From positions 1-53,862 of the forward strand of contig NZ_FCOA02000042.1 in NCBI RefSeq assembly GCF_001544875.2: DNA of 53,862 bases, given 5' to 3'. A program made the position numbers and the translations under genes. The notes below the pieces were generated by a model, which saw only the letters and a list, made by a program, of their open reading frames with translations, made no database searches and was not told the DNA's origin. This DNA is from Caballeronia hypogeia. GTDB lineage: Bacteria; Pseudomonadota; Gammaproteobacteria; Burkholderiales; Burkholderiaceae. Shown in pieces: positions 49,200 through 53,862 of the stretch. How positions within the stretch are numbered: position 1 is the first letter of the stretch; each line of letters starts with the position of its first letter.

Positions 49200-51350
49200 A
49201 TGACGTCGAGCAGCACGATTAAAGCCGCACCCACCGTAATGGGCGAAAGCGCCAGCGTGAGCCGTCAGCGGCGCGGCAGCGTACTCGTCGTGACCATCGA
49301 TCATGCGCCGGTCAACGCGCTCAATGCAGCGGTGCGGCGCGGCCTGATCGATGCGATCGAAGCCGCCGACACCGACGCCGCCGTGCGCGCCGTGCTGATA
49401 GTCGGCGTGGGCCGCAATTTCATCGCGGGCGCGGATATCCGCGAGTTCGGCAAGCCGGCGGTTCCGCCGTCGTTGCCCGACGTGTGCAATCGCGTCGAGG
49501 CTTGCGCGAAGCCCGTGATCGCGGCGATTCACGGCGCGGCGCTCGGCGGTGGTCTGGAGGTTGCGCTCGCCGCGCACTATCGCATCGCGTTCGAAGGCGC
49601 GAAGCTCGGACTGCCGGAAGTACAGTTGGGCCTCTTGCCCGGCGCGGGCGGCACGCAGCGCACGCCGCGTCTCATCGGCGCGGCGGCGGCGCTGTCGCTG
49701 ATCCTGAGCGGACGCCATGTCGGCGCACAGGAAGCGCAACGCATGGGTCTGGTCGATCGCGTAGGCGTAAGCGATGACGTGCTCGCTGAAGCGCTCGCCT
49801 ACGCGCACGAGCTGATCGCCACGCAGGCGGTCGCACGTCGCACGAAGGACGCCGCCGCGCTCGCCGACAAGGCAGCGAGCACTGCCGCCATTGCAGCCGC
49901 GCGTGCCGAAACGCAGAAGAAATCACGCGGCCTGCTTTCGCCGATGAAGATCGTCGACTGCGTCGAGGCCGCGGTGAATCTGCCTTTCGATGAAGGACTT
50001 CGCATCGAGCGCCAGCAGTTTCTCGAATGCCGCGAAAGCCCCCAGCGCGCGGGCCTGGTGCATGCCTTCTTTGCCGAGCGCGAGGCGCAGAAGGCGCCGG
50101 AAACGCGTGATGCAAAGGCGCGTGCGCTGCGCTCCGTTGGCGTGATCGGCGGCGGAACGATGGGCGCGGGCATCGCAGTGGCTTTGCTCGATGCCGGTCT
50201 GCTCGTCACGATGATCGAGCGTGACGACGACTCGCTTCAGCGCGGCCGCGCGCACATGGAAAAGGTGTACGACGGGCTGATCGAGAAAGGGCGTTTCACG
50301 CTCGACGCGAAGTCGCGCGCGTTCGAGCACTTCAACGGAAGCACCGCGTACGATGCGCTCGCAGATACCGATCTCGTCATCGAAGCCGTGTTCGAGGACA
50401 TGGCCGTGAAGAAGGCCGTGTTCGCCGAACTGGATCGCGTGTGCAAGCCGGGCGCGGTGCTCGCGACCAATACGTCCTACCTCGATATCGACGAACTCGC
50501 CGCGAGCATTTCGCGCCCCCAGGACGTCCTCGGGCTGCACTTCTTCTCGCCCGCGAACATCATGAAACTACTGGAAATCGTGGTGCCCGAGCGCGTCAGC
50601 GGGGATGTCGTCGCGACCGCGTTCGAGCTCGCGAAAAGGCTGAAGAAGGTCGCGGTGCGTGCCGGTGTGTGCGACGGCTTCATTGGCAATCGCATGCTGG
50701 CGGTGTATCGCTCGGCGGCTGACCAGCTGATGGAAGAGGGTGCGTCGCCGTATCAGATCGATCAGGCCATCCGCGAGTTCGGCTTTCCGATGGGACCGTA
50801 TCAGGTCATCGATCTGGCCGGCGGCGATATCGGGTGGGCCGCGCGCAAACGCCGCGCCGCAACGCGCGATCCTCGCGCGCGCTACGTGCGCATCGGCGAT
50901 CTGTTGTGCGAGCGAGGATGGTTCGGTCAGAAGACCGCGCGCGGCTATTACCGTTATGACGATGGCGCGCGTATCGGCAAGCCTGACCCCGAAGTCGAAG
51001 CGATCATCGACGCCGAGCGCGCGCGGGCCGGTATCACGCCCCGCACATTCGACCACGGGCAGATCGTGCGCCGATACCTCGCAGCGATGATCAACGAGGG
51101 CGCGAATATCGTGCATGAGGGCATCGCATTGCGTCCTCTGGACGTGGATGCCACGTTGATGCACGGCTTCGGCTTTCCGCGCCATCGCGGCGGACCGATG
51201 CACTACGCGGACAGCGTCGGCCTCGATGCCGTGCTTGCCGACATTCGCGAGTTCGCGAAAGAAGATCCGCTCTTCTGGCGCGCGTCGCCGCTGCTCATCG
51301 AACTCGTGGAAAGCGGCAAGAATTTCGCGAGCCTGAACCAGGCTGCCTGA
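49200..51350 (+). CDS. Bifunctional enoyl-CoA hydratase / 3-hydroxyacyl-CoA dehydrogenase (FadB-type)
   Basis: A 716-residue multifunctional beta-oxidation enzyme. Residues about 20-200 are the crotonase domain, with Glu120 (GGGLEVAL) and Glu140 (LGLPEVQLGLLPGAGG) as catalytic acids and the FIAGADIREF oxyanion region. Residues about 311-600 are the dehydrogenase, with the NAD motif IGGGTMGAG at 316-324 and catalytic His447 in GLHFFSPANIMK. Start ATG 49200 has GGAG nine bases upstream; an earlier in-frame start at 49125 lies in the operator region. It hydrates enoyl-CoA and oxidises the 3-hydroxyacyl-CoA; no thiolase is in the visible part of the operon. Confidence 0.92.
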   Translation: MTSSSTIKAAPTVMGESASVSRQRRGSVLVVTIDHAPVNALNAAVRRGLIDAIEAADTDAAVRAVLIVGVGRNFIAGADIREFGKPAVPPSLPDVCNRVEACAKPVIAAIHGAALGGGLEVALAAHYRIAFEGAKLGLPEVQLGLLPGAGGTQRTPRLIGAAAALSLILSGRHVGAQEAQRMGLVDRVGVSDDVLAEALAYAHELIATQAVARRTKDAAALADKAASTAAIAAARAETQKKSRGLLSPMKIVDCVEAAVNLPFDEGLRIERQQFLECRESPQRAGLVHAFFAEREAQKAPETRDAKARALRSVGVIGGGTMGAGIAVALLDAGLLVTMIERDDDSLQRGRAHMEKVYDGLIEKGRFTLDAKSRAFEHFNGSTAYDALADTDLVIEAVFEDMAVKKAVFAELDRVCKPGAVLATNTSYLDIDELAASISRPQDVLGLHFFSPANIMKLLEIVVPERVSGDVVATAFELAKRLKKVAVRAGVCDGFIGNRMLAVYRSAADQLMEEGASPYQIDQAIREFGFPMGPYQVIDLAGGDIGWAARKRRAATRDPRARYVRIGDLLCERGWFGQKTARGYYRYDDGARIGKPDPEVEAIIDAERARAGITPRTFDHGQIVRRYLAAMINEGANIVHEGIALRPLDVDATLMHGFGFPRHRGGPMHYADSVGLDAVLADIREFAKEDPLFWRASPLLIELVESGKNFASLNQAA

Positions 51351-51388
51351 GCCGGTCGAATCATCCCTTTCCAGACAGGACCGCAATC

Positions 51389-52555
51389 ATGGATCTGACA
51401 TTTACCGCACAGGAAGAAGCGTTTCGCGCCGAAGTGCTCGATTTCCTGCGCAGCTCGCTGCCGGAGCACATCGCGCAAAAGGCCCGCACTGGCAAGCCTT
51501 TGACGCGCGACGACATGGCGCAATGGCACGGCATTCTCAACGCGCGCGGCTGGCTCGCGAATCACTGGCCGAAACAGTACGGCGGCCCCGGCTGGACCGC
51601 CGTGCAGAAATTTATCTTCGAGAACGAATGCGCGATTGCGGGCGCGCCGCGCATCGTACCGTTCGGCGTGAACATGCTCGGGCCGGTGCTGATCAAATAC
51701 GGCAACGAAGCGCAGAAACGGCACTGGCTTCCGCGCATTCTCGACGGCTCCGACTGGTGGTGCCAGGGCTATTCGGAACCGGGTTCGGGGTCCGATCTCG
51801 CATCCGTGCGCACGACAGCCGTGCGTGAGATGGAGGGCGGCGAGGCGTATTACATCGTCAACGGACAGAAGACGTGGACCACGCTCGGGCAGTACGCCAA
51901 CATGATCTTTTGTCTCGTGCGTACCGCGCAGGAGGGCCGCAAGCAGGAAGGTATCAGCTTCCTGCTGATCGACATGAACACGCCAGGCGTGGAAGTGCGT
52001 CCGATCATCACGCTCGATGGCGAGCACGAAGTCAATGAAGTGTTCTTCACCGACGTGCGCGTGCCTGCTGAGAACCTCGTCGGCGAAGAGAACAAGGGCT
52101 GGACGTACGCGAAGTATCTGCTGACTTACGAGCGCACCAACATCGCCGGCGTCGGCTTTTCCGTTGCCGCGCTGGCTCGTCTCAAGGCCGCTGCCAGCAA
52201 GGTACGGCCCGACGGCCGCGCGCTCATCGACGACCCGCTGTTCGCCGCGCGTCTCGCACGTGTGGAGATCGATCTCGAGAACATGAAGACGACCAATCTG
52301 CGCGTGATCGCGGCCGTGGCGGGCGGCGGCGTGCCCGGGGCCGAAAGTTCGATGCTCAAGATTCGCGGCACCGAGATACGGCAGGAGATCTCTTCATTGA
52401 TGCGTCGCGCGATGGGTCCGCACGCGCTGCTGTTCAGCGACGACGCATCGCAGAACGCTTCTGCTCAGTACTTCAACAATCGCAAGCTGTCGATCTTCGG
52501 CGGCTCGAATGAAATCCAGAAGAACATCATCTCGAAGATGATTCTTGGACTCTAA
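51389..52555 (+). CDS. Acyl-CoA dehydrogenase, large/catalytic partner of a pair (PimC-like)
   Basis: A 388-residue acyl-CoA dehydrogenase: YSEPGSGSDLASVRTTA (flavin site), VNGQKTWTTLGQYANMIFCLVRT and the C-terminal SIFGGSNEIQKNIISK. At the usual YEG position of medium-chain enzymes there is FGG, so the base is elsewhere; Glu248 in LLTYERTN sits where isovaleryl-CoA dehydrogenase and the mycobacterial steroid FadE enzymes carry theirs. The gene follows fadB and is followed after 12 bases by a second, shorter dehydrogenase, as in pimeloyl-CoA dehydrogenase PimCD and the heterotetrameric FadE pairs. Confidence 0.9.
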   Translation: MDLTFTAQEEAFRAEVLDFLRSSLPEHIAQKARTGKPLTRDDMAQWHGILNARGWLANHWPKQYGGPGWTAVQKFIFENECAIAGAPRIVPFGVNMLGPVLIKYGNEAQKRHWLPRILDGSDWWCQGYSEPGSGSDLASVRTTAVREMEGGEAYYIVNGQKTWTTLGQYANMIFCLVRTAQEGRKQEGISFLLIDMNTPGVEVRPIITLDGEHEVNEVFFTDVRVPAENLVGEENKGWTYAKYLLTYERTNIAGVGFSVAALARLKAAASKVRPDGRALIDDPLFAARLARVEIDLENMKTTNLRVIAAVAGGGVPGAESSMLKIRGTEIRQEISSLMRRAMGPHALLFSDDASQNASAQYFNNRKLSIFGGSNEIQKNIISKMILGL

Positions 52556-52567
52556 AGGCATCGCACC

Positions 52568-53707
52568 ATGAACTTCCAGCACACCGAAGACCGCCGGATG
52601 CTCGCGGATTCACTCAATCGTTTTATCGCGGAGCAGTATGGCTTCGACGCTCGCGACCGCATCGCGCGTTCGGCGGAGGGCTTGAGCCGCGATATGTGGC
52701 GGCGGTTCTGCGAACTGGGCATCATCGGCGCGTTCTTCGATGAAACCGTGGGCGGTTTTGGCGGCGATGGATTCGATGTCGCGGTCGTGTTCGAGGCCCT
52801 GGGGCGCGGACTCGTCGTCGAGCCGTTTCTCGATGCGTTGATCGTTGGGCGCGCGCTCGCTCATGCGGGCAACGAATCGCAGCGCGAGGTCATCGCGAAG
52901 ATGGTCGATGGCGCAGTCATGGTGTCTTTCGCGCACGACGAGCCGGGCTCGCATTACGAACTGTCGCGCGTGTCGACGCGCGCCGGGCGCAGTGACCAGC
53001 ACTGGACGCTGAACGGTGCGAAGGGCGTCGTGCTGCAGGGCGAGCAAGCGGACATGCTGCTCGTTTCGGCTCGCACGTCGAACGATGAATACGACGAGGC
53101 AGGCATTTCGCTCTTCCTCGTGCCGCGAGATGCGAAAGGCGTGACCGTGCGCGGTGACGGAAAGATCGACGGCGGAAGGGCCGCGGAAGTGCTGTTCGAC
53201 AATGTCGCGCTGGATGCCGATGCACTCGTCGGCGTCGAAGGCGATGGGTTTGCCACGCTCGTGCATTCGGTCGGTTACGGACTCGTCGCGCTGGCATCGG
53301 AAGCCGTCGGCGCGATGGACGTCGCGAAAGAACACACGCTCGAATACCTTCGCACGCGCAAGCAGTTCGGGGTCGCCATCGGTACGTTTCAGGCATTGCA
53401 GCATCGTATGGCCGACGTGCTGCTGGAAATCGAGCAGGCTCGTTCCGCCGCGATCAATGCGGCCGCGGCGGTCGGCGGCGCGGGCGTCGAACGTGAGCGC
53501 GCGCTGTCGGCGGCGAAGTATTCCGTCGGCCACATCGGTGCGCTGGTCGCCGAAGAGTCGATCCAGCTGCATGGCGGGATCGGCATGACCTGGGAACTGC
53601 CGCTGGCGCATTACGCCAAGCGTCTCGTGATGATCGATCACCAACTCGGCGACGAAGATCATCATCTCGCACGGTACATGGAACTGGGCCGTCAGAGCGC
53701 GGCGTGA
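52568..53707 (+). CDS. Acyl-CoA dehydrogenase, partner subunit (PimD-like)
   Basis: A 379-residue acyl-CoA dehydrogenase-fold protein: FCELGIIGAFFDETVGGFGGDGFDVAVVFEALGRGLVVEPFLD, TLNGAKGVVLQGEQADMLLVSART, EYLRTRKQFGVAIGTFQALQHRMADVL and the C-terminal QLHGGIGMTWELPLAHYAKR. It has neither the YEG glutamate nor a Glu at the position of Glu248 in its neighbour, so it is probably the non-catalytic half of an alpha2-beta2 dehydrogenase in which FAD sites form at the interface. It is co-transcribed with the larger subunit and with etfB downstream. Confidence 0.88.
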   Translation: MNFQHTEDRRMLADSLNRFIAEQYGFDARDRIARSAEGLSRDMWRRFCELGIIGAFFDETVGGFGGDGFDVAVVFEALGRGLVVEPFLDALIVGRALAHAGNESQREVIAKMVDGAVMVSFAHDEPGSHYELSRVSTRAGRSDQHWTLNGAKGVVLQGEQADMLLVSARTSNDEYDEAGISLFLVPRDAKGVTVRGDGKIDGGRAAEVLFDNVALDADALVGVEGDGFATLVHSVGYGLVALASEAVGAMDVAKEHTLEYLRTRKQFGVAIGTFQALQHRMADVLLEIEQARSAAINAAAAVGGAGVERERALSAAKYSVGHIGALVAEESIQLHGGIGMTWELPLAHYAKRLVMIDHQLGDEDHHLARYMELGRQSAA

Positions 53708-53749
53708 GCGCGTGTTGGGTCAATCTCGTAGTTCAATCAGGAAACGGAT

Positions 53750-53862
53750 ATGAAGATTCTTGTGCCTGTTAAACGTGTGGTCGACTACAACGTGAAGGTC
53801 CGCGTGAAGTCGGACAACACGGGCGTCGATATCGCCAACGTGAAGATGTCGATGAATCCGTT
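53750..53862 (+). CDS. etfB: Electron transfer flavoprotein beta subunit, N-terminal part (runs off the window)
   Basis: Only the first 37 codons are present: MKILVPVKRVVDYNVKVRVK then SDNTGVDIANVKMSMNP, the standard EtfB N-terminus. EtfB with EtfA accepts electrons from acyl-CoA dehydrogenases and passes them to ETF:ubiquinone oxidoreductase. CAGGAAAC precedes the ATG. Its position directly after two acyl-CoA dehydrogenases suggests a dedicated ETF for this operon; etfA would be expected next, outside the window. Confidence 0.9.
   Translation, partial: MKILVPVKRVVDYNVKVRVKSDNTGVDIANVKMSMNP

Overview
The window is high-GC DNA dense with catabolic operons, each sitting next to its own regulator. 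It looks like a Burkholderiaceae genome (Paraburkholderia/Caballeronia type), probably a secondary chromosome or megaplasmid. This rests on protein style (IlvD, DeoC, GltP, LysR and ACS-type transporters), codon bias and gene content; no ribosomal or tRNA marker is present to confirm it. I see no tRNA, rRNA, CRISPR array, phage or insertion sequence.

Layout. 1-79 is the 3' end of sdhB with a strong terminator. 208-1333 is a small NTF2-like/TetR operon whose promoter spacer is a 16-bp palindrome. 1441-3300 is ilvD. 3677-4867 is a lone DUF2235 hydrolase, 5356-6000 a TetR regulator, 6113-6874 an exported DUF3047 protein. 6905-9982 (minus) is a three-gene set: SCO copper chaperone, secreted galactose-oxidase-like radical copper enzyme with a ricin-type lectin domain, monoheme cytochrome c. 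10354-11016 is a RibD-domain reductase broken by one in-frame stop.

11243-20901 is an eight-gene operon: deoC, a double-domain aldehyde dehydrogenase, a RbsD/FucU mutarotase, a PfkB kinase and a complete sugar ABC transporter, followed by a DeoR regulator (20996-21718, minus). The set reads as 2-deoxy-D-ribose uptake, mutarotation, phosphorylation and cleavage to glyceraldehyde-3-phosphate plus acetaldehyde, with oxidation of the acetaldehyde. The kinase carries Val at the position that is Asn in ribokinase and Met in Salmonella deoxyribokinase.

21899-25744 (minus) is a CaiB CoA-transferase / acyl-CoA dehydrogenase / NCS1 permease operon with a divergent LysR. 26818-28676 is a GntR regulator and a DapA-family lyase that share an operator-like motif. 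29031-33227 is a sugar-acid cluster (FadR-type regulator, IdnO-like SDR, ACS transporter, ManD-type dehydratase). 33396-34210 is a scar holding a beheaded LysR and a peptidase fragment. 34223-39707 (minus) is a polar amino-acid ABC transporter with an agmatinase-family ureohydrolase, RidA and an ArgE-like deacylase, and a divergent LysR. 40969-43326 is a LysR diverging from an SDR/flavin-reductase-like pair, followed by a DMT exporter. 44332-48069 is a LysR diverging from GltP and a class-V PLP enzyme. 48176-53862 is a LysR diverging from a beta-oxidation operon (FadB-like, two paired acyl-CoA dehydrogenases, start of etfB).

Overall theme: ten intact transcription factors in 54 kb, nearly all beside a transporter-plus-enzyme module. 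The best leads are the deoxyribose operon with its pseudo-tandem ALDH, the copper oxidase trio, the ureohydrolase operon of unknown substrate, and several clear operator palindromes.
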